From the NCBI GenBank assembly GCA_021151695.1, contig JAGKWU010000001.1, positions 372,001 through 436,000 of the forward strand: a DNA stretch of 64,000 bases, given 5' to 3'. Shown here one piece after another: positions 44,248-53,402 of this stretch. Both the position numbers and the translations under genes were made by a program. The notes beneath the pieces are model-generated. The model made no database searches and was not told where the DNA came from. It worked only from the letters and a program-made list of their open reading frames with translations. Each line of letters starts with the position of its first letter. The first letter of the stretch is position 1. The stretch comes from Cellvibrionaceae bacterium (GTDB lineage: Bacteria; Pseudomonadota; Gammaproteobacteria; Pseudomonadales; Cellvibrionaceae).

Positions 44248-44598
44248 TTAATCTGGTTTGATAAAACGCTCGGCATTGCGCGCAATTTTTGTACGCAATG
44301 CCTGCACTGGATCTATCTGCAACTGCACGCACAATTCGCTGACATACATAAGTACATCTGCCACTTCATCGGCAACGCGGGATTGTTGCCCAGGACTCAG
44401 TGCACAAGATTGCTCAGCTGTTAACCACTGAAATTCTGCCAGTAATTCACTCGCTTCAACGGCTACCGCAGCGGCCAGGTTTTTGGGTGTGTGATATGCT
44501 TGCCATTCGTTAAGCTGGGCGACACGGCGAAATTCGCGATTCACGGCGCTGATATTAACAAGCTGATCGCCAGGCCTGTTTTCTTCTGGTTCCAACAT
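44248..44598 (-). CDS. MazG-like nucleotide pyrophosphohydrolase
   Basis: A 116-residue all-alpha NTP pyrophosphatase of the MazG/RS21-C6 group. The metal-binding motifs are present as EASELLAEFQW (ExxE type) and DEVADVLMYV (ExxD). It likely cleans up non-canonical dNTPs such as modified dCTP; the exact substrate is unknown. I start at the ATG at 44598 (MLEPEENRPG); longer in-frame starts overlap the divergent GIY-YIG gene. Its start is 32 bp from that gene, so the two share a divergent promoter region. Confidence 0.85.
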   Translation of the reverse strand: MLEPEENRPGDQLVNISAVNREFRRVAQLNEWQAYHTPKNLAAAVAVEASELLAEFQWLTAEQSCALSPGQQSRVADEVADVLMYVSELCVQLQIDPVQALRTKIARNAERFIKPD

Positions 44599-44630
44599 TA
44601 TTCTTTCGACTCCGACATGAGCAACTCTGC

Positions 44631-44918
44631 ATGAGCGCACAGGCGTGGTGGGTTTACATGATTCGCACAAACGACGGCCAATTGTACACCGGCATCACCA
44701 CCGATATGCAAAGACGCTGGCGCGAGCACAATACCGGCAAAGGCGGTGCGCGCTATTTTCGCACGCGAAAACCCCAAGCAGTGTGCATGTTGGAGATGCA
44801 TCCTGATCGCAGCAGCGCCAGTAAACGCGAGGCGCAAATCAAAGGTTTTTCAAAAGCCGCAAAAGAAACCCTGGTGGCGACCGCAACGCCTGTATCGATG
44901 GATGCTTTGCATGACTAA
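44631..44918 (+). CDS. GIY-YIG nuclease superfamily protein (YhbQ-like)
   Basis: A 95-residue single-domain GIY-YIG protein. The motif reads WVYMIRTNDGQLYTGITTDMQRRWREHN, then KGGARYFRTRKPQAV and ASKREAQIKGFSKAAK, closely matching E. coli YhbQ. Members nick or cleave branched DNA weakly in vitro, and their physiological role is unclear. Its 3' end overlaps the DTW-domain gene by eight bases. It is divergent from the MazG-like gene. Confidence 0.92.
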   Translation: MSAQAWWVYMIRTNDGQLYTGITTDMQRRWREHNTGKGGARYFRTRKPQAVCMLEMHPDRSSASKREAQIKGFSKAAKETLVATATPVSMDALHD

Positions 44919-45546
44919 GCGCCCAAGCTGTACAGTTTGCAACCGCCCACTCAACACCTGTCTGTGCCCTTTCGTAAACTCAATAGCCAATCGCGCAATG
45001 CTGGTGATTCTGCAGCATCCACAGGAGGCCAAAGAGGCAAAGAATACCGGCCAACTGCTACATCTCTGCCTGGAAAATAGCCAGATTTTTATTGGCGAAA
45101 CCTTCGCTGAAGATTTTTTCGCGCCGTTTGAGTCACCCGATATACAGGATTTGCTCCTTTACCCAGATACTCCCGATGAAAAATCACTGGGACTGGACTC
45201 GCCGCCCAAGCTTGATCTGGATACTTATCGATCATCAGGCAAGCGTCTGCGTCTTTGGGTGTTGGATGCAACCTGGCGTAAAAGTCGCAAAATGCTCTAT
45301 CTCAATCGCCATTTACAGCGCTTGCCGCGGTTGAGTTTGCATAACTGTCCCCCATCTCTATACACAATTCGCAAGGCGCATAGTGAAAATCAACTTTCCA
45401 CGCTGGAAGCCAGTTGCTACGCTTTGAGAGAACTCGAACAAAATGCCGTGGATTATTCGCCGGTGCTAGGCGCCTTTGCCCAGTTTATAGCCCAGCGGCA
45501 ATCCTTTCAGCCAGACCGTCCAACACCAACATCGGACCCACTATGA
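44911..45546 (+). CDS. tapT: DTW-domain tRNA-uridine aminocarboxypropyltransferase
   Basis: A 211-residue protein of the DTW/DTWD2 family, which makes acp3U at position 47 of tRNA. An N-terminal zinc ribbon (CTVCNRPLNTCLC) is followed by the core, with DATWRKSRKML as the DTW motif variant. YTIRKAHSENQLSTLEA is the substrate-side signature. The ATG at 44911 overlaps the GIY-YIG stop; an ATG nine bases upstream is in frame. Its own stop overlaps the next ATG (ATGA), which couples it to the M16 peptidase. Confidence 0.9.
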   Translation: MTKRPSCTVCNRPLNTCLCPFVNSIANRAMLVILQHPQEAKEAKNTGQLLHLCLENSQIFIGETFAEDFFAPFESPDIQDLLLYPDTPDEKSLGLDSPPKLDLDTYRSSGKRLRLWVLDATWRKSRKMLYLNRHLQRLPRLSLHNCPPSLYTIRKAHSENQLSTLEASCYALRELEQNAVDYSPVLGAFAQFIAQRQSFQPDRPTPTSDPL

Positions 45547-48455
45547 CCCATACCGCTTTTGAATTTATCCGCAGCCAAACCATAGACGCCCTCAAAATCC
45601 GCGTGGAGGAATATCGCCACAAGGCAACGGGTGCGCAACACATACACCTGGCTGCCGACAGCGAGGAAAATGTGTTCCTGGTGGCGCTGCGTACCGTTCC
45701 GCACGATTCAACCGGTATAGCTCATATACTTGAACACACTGCCCTGTGCGGCAGCGAAAAATACCCGGTGCGCGATCCGTTTTTTATGATGGTGCGCCGT
45801 TCACTCAATACCTTTATGAATGCCTTCACCAGCTCGGATTGGACCGCTTATCCCTTCGCCAGTCAAAACCGCAAAGACTTTAATAATCTGTTGGATGTTT
45901 ATCTTGATGCGGTATTTTTTTCGCGTCTGGACGAACTGGATTTTGCGCAGGAAGGTCATCGCGTTGAGTTCGCGGAAGCGGAAAATCCCAATTCTGATCT
46001 GGTATTCAAAGGCGTTGTGTTTAATGAAATGAAAGGCGCCATGAGCTCGGTGCCATCGCAACTGTGGCATACGCTCTGCAAATATCTCTATCCCACCACC
46101 ACTTATCATTACAACAGTGGCGGTGAGCCTGAGGATATTCCCAACCTCAGCTACCAGGAATTGAAAAATTTTTATCGCACTCACTATCATCCCAGCAATG
46201 CCATTTTCATGACCTATGGCGATATTCCCGCCGCCAGCCATCAGGAAAAATTTGAAGCACAAGCGCTGTCGCGTTTTGAAAAACTCGATGATGTCATCAG
46301 TGTGCCGGATGAAAAGCGCTACCACGCTCCTATTGCCGTGGAAGAATTTTATCCACTGGAGCAAAGCGAAGATCTGGACGAAAAAAATCATGTCGTCTTC
46401 GCTTGGCTGCTGGGTAAAACCACCAATCTTGAAGAGAGCCTTGAAGCACAGTTGCTCTCCAATATATTGCTCGACAATTCTGCATCCGCCTTGCAACAAG
46501 CGCTGGAAACGACGGACCTGGGCCAGGCGCCCTCGCCCCTTTGTGGCCTTGATGATTCATCGCGCGAAATGGCATTTGTGTGCGGGCTAGAAGGCTGTAG
46601 CTACGACAAAGTTGGCGAGATTGAAGCACTAATTTTCAATACCCTGCGCAAAGTAGCAGAAGAAGGTGTGGCCCAATCCGAATTGGAAGCCGCGCTGCAT
46701 CAACTTGAACTTCAGCAGCGCGAAGTGGGTGGCGATGGTTATCCTTACGGTTTGCAATTGATCCTCACCGGACTTACCTCTGCCACTCACCGCGGTGATC
46801 CCATTGCGCTGCTGGATATGGATGCGGCACTCATTAGTTTGCGCGCGAAAATCCAGCAGCCAGACTTTATCCAACGCCTGGTAAAAACCTGGTTGCTCGA
46901 CAATAAGCACCACGTACGCCTGGTGATGAAACCAGACACAGAATTAAGCAATCGTAAAACCAAAGCAGAAACCGAACGCCTTGCGCTGATGAAAGCCGCA
47001 CTGGGCAACAATGAAAAGCAGGCAATTATTGAGCGCACTAAAGCCTTGCAGGCTCGCCAGGTGCAACATGACGATGAAAGTATTTTGCCCAAAGTAGGAT
47101 TGGAAGATATTCCTGCGGAATTACATTACACCAGCGGCAGCCACGAATCCTTTAACGGTTATCCGCTACGTTGCTATAACGCTGGCACCAATGGTTTGGT
47201 GTATCAACAAATCACCCTCAAGATGCCAGCCCTGAGCAATGAACAGCGCGCACTCTTGCCGTTCTATTGTTCCTGTCTGACCGAGTTAGGTATTGGCGAT
47301 AAGGATTATCTCGACGTACAACGCTGGCAGGCGGAATCTATAGGTTCTATTCGCGCCTTCAGCAGTATTCGCGGCACGGGTGATGACGTACAAAAAATTG
47401 ATGCCTATATCACGCTCTCTGCCAAAGCATTAAGCCGTAATCAATTAGCGTTAAGCCAGCTTATGCAAGCGAGCCTGCAGCAAGTACGCTTTGACGAGCA
47501 TGATCGCCTGCGCGAACTGATTTCACAAAAACGTGCGCGCTCCGAGCAAAGCGTCACTGGCCACGGCCACAGCCTGGCGATGACTCTCGCCAGCGCCGGC
47601 ATGAGCCCGGCCGCCAAATTGGCCCATCAACTCGGCGGCCTTGAAGGCATCGCGCAGTTGAAGGCGCTCGATAATCGCCTTGAGAGTGAAAACGAACTCC
47701 AAGCCTTTGCGCAAGGCCTTGCTGACATACATCAACTGATGTTGAAAGCGCCCAAACAATTTTTGATTGTGGGTGAAGAAGAACACATGGATAGCTTCCG
47801 AGCTACCTTGGCACAACTCTGGCCGGCAAGTAGCGACGCAACCGGCTTTAGCAATTTTGCTATACCACCTGTCAGCGAGCAGGTGAAGCAAGCCTGGATT
47901 ACCAACACCCAAGTCAACTTCTGTGCGAAGGCTTATCCCACAGTGCCTGCTGATCACCCGGATGCAGCACCCCTGACGGTACTGGGCGGCTTCTTACGCA
48001 ATGGCTTTTTGCATCGGACTATTCGTGAACAGGGCGGTGCCTACGGCGGTGGCGCCAGCCAGGACAACACTATTGCAGCCTTCCGCTTTTACTCTTATCG
48101 CGATCCGCGCCTGAGTGAAACTCTGGCCGATTTTGATGCTGCACTCACCTGGCTGCAAAATACCCAACACTCTGCGCAATCACTGGAAGAAGCTATTCTG
48201 GGTGTTGTCAGCAGTATTGATAAACCCGGATCACCTGCAGGTGAAGCCAAAACGACCTACCAAGCCGAGTTGTTCGGCCGCACACGAGAAAAACGCGAGC
48301 AGTTCCGCAACCGTGTTGTAAAAGTCAGCATCGAGGATTTGCAGCGTGTAGCGGCAACCTATCTGGTGCCAGAAAAAGCCAGTTTCGGCTTGGTCAGCCA
48401 TGCCGGCCAGCGCGAAAAACTGGAAGCTCTCGGGGTGGAAATACTCAGCCTCTAA
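45543..48455 (+). CDS. Large M16 family metallopeptidase (PreP-like)
   Basis: A 970-residue inverzincin. The inverted zinc motif HILEH lies at residues 61-65 (His61, Glu64, His65) in STGIAHILEHTALCGS. The M16C-associated middle part and the second homologous half, with the RxxY-type signature near EQGGAYGGG, match the presequence-peptidase group that degrades small peptides inside a two-lobed chamber. No signal peptide is visible, so it is probably cytoplasmic. The ATG overlaps the DTW stop by four bases. Confidence 0.92.
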   Translation: MTHTAFEFIRSQTIDALKIRVEEYRHKATGAQHIHLAADSEENVFLVALRTVPHDSTGIAHILEHTALCGSEKYPVRDPFFMMVRRSLNTFMNAFTSSDWTAYPFASQNRKDFNNLLDVYLDAVFFSRLDELDFAQEGHRVEFAEAENPNSDLVFKGVVFNEMKGAMSSVPSQLWHTLCKYLYPTTTYHYNSGGEPEDIPNLSYQELKNFYRTHYHPSNAIFMTYGDIPAASHQEKFEAQALSRFEKLDDVISVPDEKRYHAPIAVEEFYPLEQSEDLDEKNHVVFAWLLGKTTNLEESLEAQLLSNILLDNSASALQQALETTDLGQAPSPLCGLDDSSREMAFVCGLEGCSYDKVGEIEALIFNTLRKVAEEGVAQSELEAALHQLELQQREVGGDGYPYGLQLILTGLTSATHRGDPIALLDMDAALISLRAKIQQPDFIQRLVKTWLLDNKHHVRLVMKPDTELSNRKTKAETERLALMKAALGNNEKQAIIERTKALQARQVQHDDESILPKVGLEDIPAELHYTSGSHESFNGYPLRCYNAGTNGLVYQQITLKMPALSNEQRALLPFYCSCLTELGIGDKDYLDVQRWQAESIGSIRAFSSIRGTGDDVQKIDAYITLSAKALSRNQLALSQLMQASLQQVRFDEHDRLRELISQKRARSEQSVTGHGHSLAMTLASAGMSPAAKLAHQLGGLEGIAQLKALDNRLESENELQAFAQGLADIHQLMLKAPKQFLIVGEEEHMDSFRATLAQLWPASSDATGFSNFAIPPVSEQVKQAWITNTQVNFCAKAYPTVPADHPDAAPLTVLGGFLRNGFLHRTIREQGGAYGGGASQDNTIAAFRFYSYRDPRLSETLADFDAALTWLQNTQHSAQSLEEAILGVVSSIDKPGSPAGEAKTTYQAELFGRTREKREQFRNRVVKVSIEDLQRVAATYLVPEKASFGLVSHAGQREKLEALGVEILSL

Positions 48456-48491
48456 CGCGCACTTGTAGCTGGCATTTGTGATCGGTTACAC

Positions 48492-48534
48492 ATTTTAAAA
48501 GCCATGCAGCCGTTTGCTAGCTGGCTTTTAAAAT
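48492..48534. repeat. Perfect 13-bp inverted repeat after the M16 gene
   Basis: ATTTTAAAAGCCA (48492-48504) and TGGCTTTTAAAAT (48522-48534) surround a 17-base loop. The right arm supplies a short T run, so it may end the peptidase transcript. Confidence 0.75.
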
Positions 48535-48666
48535 CGCGCAGCTGTGGGGCATGGCAATCCAAAGGACTATCGGCGATGATGGCACAATAAATTGAGGAGC
48601 CTTGCGCTAACACACAAGCAGCCTTGAGCTAGGCGAAAATAACCGGGAACAGGCCAGAACTATTGC

Positions 48667-49536
48667 ATGACGCTCCAACATCCACTCGACTACAGTGCCG
48701 CTACCCATCCCGGCCTCAAGCGCGAAAACAATGAAGATTGTTTTGTCAGTGCTCCCGAGGCAGGTTTATGGGGTGTTGCTGATGGTATGGGTGGACACGA
48801 AGCCGGTGAAGTCGCCAGTGCCATAGTGCGCGATACCCTTGAGCGACTTGTCCGCGACAAAACACCTTTTTCCCTCAATGATGCCATCCAACAATCCCAC
48901 CAGGCTATTTTGCGCTCCGCCGAACGTGGCATAGGCGCACCCGGTATGGGTTCAACCCTGGTGACCTTGTTCAGCAATAAAAAACACTATCAGGTGGCTT
49001 GGGTAGGCGATAGCCGCGCCTACCTTTGGACGGCTTCACCTGAAGGTGGGCAGTTAGCCCGTCTCACCATTGATCATTCCTACGTGCAAATGCTCTACGC
49101 CGCCGGTGCCATTTCTGCGGAGGAAGTCGAGCACCATCCCGATAAAAATATCATCACCCAATGCCTGGGTATGCAGGAACTCGCGCAGGTGAAAGTGGAT
49201 ATTGCAGATGGGCAATGGCAAAAAAACCAGTGGATTTTGTTGTGCAGCGATGGATTGACAGACGAATTGAGCGATAAGGATATAGCGCAGATTTTGCAAC
49301 ACAGCAGCAACAGCCTGACAGCAGTAGACCAATTGCTGCACGCCGCATTAACCAATGGCGGCAATGACAATATCACGCTGCAAATTATTGAATCGCCATT
49401 TGGGGCAAATGCTCCCGTGGACAACGGCCTGTGGAAATGGATTCCGCGCATTTCAACAAACCGCCTGTTAGATGCAGCGCTCTTTGGCACTGCCCTGGCA
49501 ACCTTGTTGGGGTTGTTATTCACAACCTTGCGATAA
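48667..49536 (+). CDS. PP2C-family protein phosphatase with C-terminal membrane anchor
   Basis: A 289-residue Ser/Thr phosphatase. The metal-binding motifs are complete: RENNEDCF (19-26), GVADGMGGHEAGEVAS, GMGSTLV, VAWVGDSRAYL, LCSDGLTDEL and GGNDNITL. A hydrophobic segment at about 268-286 (LDAALFGTALATLLGLLF) should anchor it to the inner membrane with the catalytic part in the cytoplasm. It lies 59 bp before the Ser/Thr kinase gene and very probably reverses its phosphorylations. Confidence 0.94.
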   Translation: MTLQHPLDYSAATHPGLKRENNEDCFVSAPEAGLWGVADGMGGHEAGEVASAIVRDTLERLVRDKTPFSLNDAIQQSHQAILRSAERGIGAPGMGSTLVTLFSNKKHYQVAWVGDSRAYLWTASPEGGQLARLTIDHSYVQMLYAAGAISAEEVEHHPDKNIITQCLGMQELAQVKVDIADGQWQKNQWILLCSDGLTDELSDKDIAQILQHSSNSLTAVDQLLHAALTNGGNDNITLQIIESPFGANAPVDNGLWKWIPRISTNRLLDAALFGTALATLLGLLFTTLR

Positions 49537-49595
49537 TGTTATGCAAATATTCACGATAACTTTTTACCACTTTACGACAAATTAGCAAAACCTTT

Positions 49596-51917
49596 ATGGC
49601 ATTACAGATTCCGGGTTATCGCATAATCCGCAAAATAAATCAGGGCGGGATGTCGACCGTCTACCTCGCGATCCAGATCAGCGTGGGGCGTATTGTTGCC
49701 TTGAAGGTAATGAATCCCGGGCTTACTAGCGACCCTGCATTTAATGAGCGTTTTCAGCGCGAAGCCACTATTGTTGGCCAGTTATCGCATCCGAATATTG
49801 TGGCCATTTACGATATTGGGCGCGAAGGCGATTTGAATTACATCGCCATGGATTATCTGCCCGGCGGTTCAGTGCATGACAAAATGATTACCGGCCTCAC
49901 TGGTGAAGAAGCGCTGAAAGTTACCAGGGAAATCGCCAACGCCCTCGATCATGCCCACGAACGCGGCTATATTCATCGCGATATCAAACCCGAAAATATT
50001 TTATTCCGCACGGACAATTCGGCAGTACTTTCCGATTTTGGTGTAGCCAAAGGGATTGTAGGTGCGTCGCGCATGACTCACGTGGGAACCGTAGTGGGCA
50101 CACCTCACTACATGAGCCCGGAGCAAACCCGCGGACAAACTGTCGACGCGCGCTCGGATCTCTACAGCCTCGGCGTTGTATTTTATGAAATGCTGACAGG
50201 TACACTGCCCTATCAAGGTGAAGACACAGTCACCATCGCGCTCAAACATATCAGTGCACCTATTCCTAAATTGCCGCTGCAATATCAGCCCTATCAAAAA
50301 ATCCTGGAAAAATTTCTCGCCAAAGATCCAGCCCAGCGTTTTCAAACGGGACATGAAGTTACCCAGGCGATAGAGCAACTGGCAGCGGCGGGCCGTGTGC
50401 CCTATATCACCAACTCGGCACCGGAAGATTTATCCATCATGGCGCTGGTGCGTGCATTACTGGCGGCAAGCGCGCACGCTGTAAAATGGCGCTGGCATAA
50501 GTTGCTCAATCTGCGCTGGTCTAAAGAACAAGGATTCCACCAAAAAACGAAACACCAGGACTCCGTATTTGGCGATGAAATTGCACCAACACTTTTCGCT
50601 ACGCGTATTCAACAGCAAACGCATATCAATCCCCAATTGCTGGCGCAACACAAACAGCTTTATCAAAAGCTCGGAGCCGGCCTGGCAATAATAGTGGGTT
50701 GGTGTTTGTTTAGCCTTCTCGCCCAAGGGCATACCAGCGGCTGGCCTGGTCCATTGCAAACCGCTACGCGTGTTACTGCGAGCCTGTTCGGGTATTCCGC
50801 CACAAAATCATCGGTGCAATCAGGGCACCACGTACAAACGGCAAGTTCGGTTACGTCGAATAATGCCAGCAGTGCTACAAGTGCGATTGCCATTGCGGAC
50901 CAATCAACGCTCAGCTCACCAGCCAGCCAATCTTCCTCTTCAGCAGCACCGCGTTTCCCATTGGTGATAAAAACCAACCCAGATGGGGCACAGATACGTT
51001 TGCTCAATATTCCGGAAAAATACAAAGAGGGAATTCAATTACCTTCTGGCCGCTACAGAATTGAATTGAGCAAATCAGGCTACAAAACCAAAACCGAATG
51101 GGCAGAAATCAAAGCGGAAGCACTGAATGTAAATTATCAGTTGGAAGAGGCACCGCCAGAGGTTGAAGCAAAACCGGGCGCGCCTGTCGCTGTGAGCGGT
51201 GGCAAAAATGCGCCTGAGCTGGTGCGCATTCCCGCCGGCCAATTCACCATGGGCGACGACAGCAATATACACACAGCTCCCGCGCACAAAGTTATCATCA
51301 GCCGCGCATTTGCCATGAGCAAATATGAAATTACTTTTGTGGAATATGATCAATTTGCACAGGCCACAAACCGCGCCTTACCTGGTGATAATGGTTGGGG
51401 CCGCGAAACTCGCCCGGTCATTCACGTCAGTTGGGACGATGCCCAGGCCTATGCACAATGGCTCAGCAAAACCACCGGCAAAAAATACCGTTTACCAACA
51501 GAAGCCGAATGGGAATATGCCGCACGCGCCGGCAATACCGGACGTTTCTGGTGGGGTGACAGCGAGCAGGATGCACGCGGCAAAGCCAATTGCCGGCGCG
51601 GGTGCTATAGCAGCTACTCGGGATTATTCGGCAGCAAAAGCGCGCCTGTCGGAAGCTACTCCCCCAATGCATTCGGGCTTTACGATACGGCAGGCAATGT
51701 GTCCGAGTGGGTACAGGATTGCTACGAGGAGAACTTTGCAGACGCCAGCAATCAAGGCCATGTTGCACACGAAACAAAAAATTGTGCGAGTCGCGTCGTG
51801 CGTGGCGGTTCTACTCGCGACAATGTACAGCGGCTCATTTCATCAGCGCGCGATAATATTCCGGCGGGTTATCTCAATGATGTACTTGGTTTCCGCGTGG
51901 TGATGGATTTGAACTGA
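49596..51917 (+). CDS. Membrane Ser/Thr protein kinase with PEGA and FGE-sulfatase-like extracellular domains
   Basis: A 773-residue Hanks-type kinase. The kinase domain is about 8-265: glycine loop NQGGMSTVY, Lys37, HRD Asp129 with KPEN, DFG Asp147 and SPE. A transmembrane helix lies at about 358-377, then a Ser/Ala-rich linker. A PEGA domain (about 455-516) and a formylglycine-generating-enzyme-like domain (about 540-771, MGDD, PTEAEWEYAARAG, GNVSEWVQD, VVRGGS) lie outside. The FGE part lacks the catalytic cysteines of active enzymes after RGGS, so it is probably a binding module. No type VI secretion genes are nearby, unlike PpkA of Pseudomonas. Confidence 0.93.
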   Translation: MALQIPGYRIIRKINQGGMSTVYLAIQISVGRIVALKVMNPGLTSDPAFNERFQREATIVGQLSHPNIVAIYDIGREGDLNYIAMDYLPGGSVHDKMITGLTGEEALKVTREIANALDHAHERGYIHRDIKPENILFRTDNSAVLSDFGVAKGIVGASRMTHVGTVVGTPHYMSPEQTRGQTVDARSDLYSLGVVFYEMLTGTLPYQGEDTVTIALKHISAPIPKLPLQYQPYQKILEKFLAKDPAQRFQTGHEVTQAIEQLAAAGRVPYITNSAPEDLSIMALVRALLAASAHAVKWRWHKLLNLRWSKEQGFHQKTKHQDSVFGDEIAPTLFATRIQQQTHINPQLLAQHKQLYQKLGAGLAIIVGWCLFSLLAQGHTSGWPGPLQTATRVTASLFGYSATKSSVQSGHHVQTASSVTSNNASSATSAIAIADQSTLSSPASQSSSSAAPRFPLVIKTNPDGAQIRLLNIPEKYKEGIQLPSGRYRIELSKSGYKTKTEWAEIKAEALNVNYQLEEAPPEVEAKPGAPVAVSGGKNAPELVRIPAGQFTMGDDSNIHTAPAHKVIISRAFAMSKYEITFVEYDQFAQATNRALPGDNGWGRETRPVIHVSWDDAQAYAQWLSKTTGKKYRLPTEAEWEYAARAGNTGRFWWGDSEQDARGKANCRRGCYSSYSGLFGSKSAPVGSYSPNAFGLYDTAGNVSEWVQDCYEENFADASNQGHVAHETKNCASRVVRGGSTRDNVQRLISSARDNIPAGYLNDVLGFRVVMDLN

Positions 51918-51920
51918 TAC

Positions 51921-51952
51921 AAAAAAGGCAGCGTTGTTACGCTGCCTTTTTT
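51921..51952. terminator. Bidirectional intrinsic terminator
   Basis: GGCAGCG-TTGTTA-CGCTGCC with A6 before and T6 after. It lies between the kinase gene and the convergent methyltransferase gene. Confidence 0.9.
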
Positions 51953-51970
51953 ACTGGATCAGGGTAAACC

Positions 51971-52004
51971 TGATCAAACATCCTTTCTGATCAAACTTCC
52001 TTTC
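51971..52004. repeat. 17-bp tandem duplication at the methyltransferase 3' end
   Basis: TGATCAAACATCCTTTC (51971-51987) is followed at once by TGATCAAACTTCCTTTC (51988-52004), 16 of 17 identical. The stop codon of the minus-strand gene lies in the second copy. Confidence 0.85.
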
Positions 52005-53328
52005 TTCGCAACACAGCCGCAAACATAGCATCCGCATCTTCCACAGGCGCGCCCAACATAGACTGGCTTTGTAATTCAAACTCAGGATGATTCTCTAAAA
52101 ACCATTGCACCTGTGCTTCGTTTTCGCTTAATTGCCAGCTGCAGGTTGCATATACCAAATGACCGCCACGACGCACACCAGCAGCAGCGTTGTGTAAGAG
52201 CTGCTGTTGAAGCGCAATCAATTCTTGCGTATCCGACGGCGTAAAGCGCCAGCGCGCATCAGGATTGCGTCGCCATGTGCCGGATGAGCTGCAAGGTGCA
52301 TCTATCAGCACCCAATCAAAACCTTGTTGTTGCGCGACCTCTTTTGGCAGCCGCAGCGGCGCATCGCCAGTCCACACGAAGCTACGCACATTATGTAACT
52401 CAGCACGCTTGCTGCGGCGCTTCAGCTCATCAAGCTTGTATTCGTGTAAATCGGTGGCAACCAAGACACCTTTGTTATTCATACGCGCCGCTATCGCCAA
52501 TGATTTGCCGCCTGCACCCGCGCAAGCGTCCCACACTTTTTGACCTGCTTTAACCGCAACAGTCTGCGCAATTTGTTGGCTGGCGAGATCCTGCACCTCA
52601 ATCCAGCCAGACTTGTGTGCTTCGGTAGCCGAAATATATTTACCGCCGCGCGCAACCAATGCCTGCTCTTGCAGGGTGCCCTGCTCGCTCTGGGCCACAT
52701 CTACGCCATCTTGCTTAAGACTTTGCAGTACTTCAGATGCGGGCATATTTTTTTGCACTCGCAACCACAAAGGCGGCGGTGAGTTTTGCAATTGCAAAAA
52801 CTCATTCAATTGCTGTTCACTCCAACCGCTTTGTTGTTGACGCGCTTGCAGCAATGGTAACCAGGCCGGACGCAACCCCGCCCAAAGCAACTTGCCTTCA
52901 GGAGTAAACGGTAAACGTTGCGCGAGCTTATCGAACCAGGCTTTGCGTTGGGCAGCATCACGCAGTGCTTTAGGTGATGTCTGCGCCGCACCCTCTCGTA
53001 ACGCGACCCAATACCAAAATGCCGCTGGAGGAATTTGTTTGGCGCTAGCCTGATTCCATTGGCTATCCCACTCCGCCCAATCGAGCTCAGCTTCGGCTCT
53101 ATAACTCGCTTCAAGCGCGCCAGCGAGCTGTACAAATCTCATGGCAGAAAACATCCACTTACCCATCTCGCGATTGAGTGCCCGCTGGGCGGCACTGACT
53201 GATGCACCACCGCGATTGGAAAGCTCTTGCTTTAACCATTTATCGAGTGAAGGCCACACAGAGGGAGCCAGCCAGAGGCGCCAGAGATCAAATAAGGGTT
53301 CATAGGGAATAGGGAGAGGCAGAGACAT
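51991..53328 (-). CDS. RsmB-like 5-methylcytosine RNA methyltransferase (NOL1/NOP2/Sun family)
   Basis: A 445-residue SAM-dependent RNA methyltransferase. The SAM motif DACAGAGGKSLAIA, the motif IV DAPCSSSGTWRRNPD with its Cys and the motif VI YATCSWQ with the nucleophilic Cys are intact. The N-terminal 200 residues are alpha-helical and differ from classical RsmB, which is found next to fmt. This places it among the RsmB-like paralogues of pseudomonads; the rRNA or tRNA target is unknown. I use the ATG at 53328; the upstream extension is hydrophobic and unlikely. Confidence 0.9.
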   Translation of the reverse strand: MSLPLPIPYEPLFDLWRLWLAPSVWPSLDKWLKQELSNRGGASVSAAQRALNREMGKWMFSAMRFVQLAGALEASYRAEAELDWAEWDSQWNQASAKQIPPAAFWYWVALREGAAQTSPKALRDAAQRKAWFDKLAQRLPFTPEGKLLWAGLRPAWLPLLQARQQQSGWSEQQLNEFLQLQNSPPPLWLRVQKNMPASEVLQSLKQDGVDVAQSEQGTLQEQALVARGGKYISATEAHKSGWIEVQDLASQQIAQTVAVKAGQKVWDACAGAGGKSLAIAARMNNKGVLVATDLHEYKLDELKRRSKRAELHNVRSFVWTGDAPLRLPKEVAQQQGFDWVLIDAPCSSSGTWRRNPDARWRFTPSDTQELIALQQQLLHNAAAGVRRGGHLVYATCSWQLSENEAQVQWFLENHPEFELQSQSMLGAPVEDADAMFAAVLRRKEV

Positions 53329-53402
53329 GAGCGTTAACCAAAAATAGACAATACAAAACGGCCCGCAGTGTACCAGCCTCAAGAGGATGAAGGCAGTGCA
53401 GG

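Noticed and set aside
48667..51917. A type VI secretion regulatory locus
   Set aside because: Only the kinase/phosphatase pair resembles it; no structural secretion gene is present within the window.
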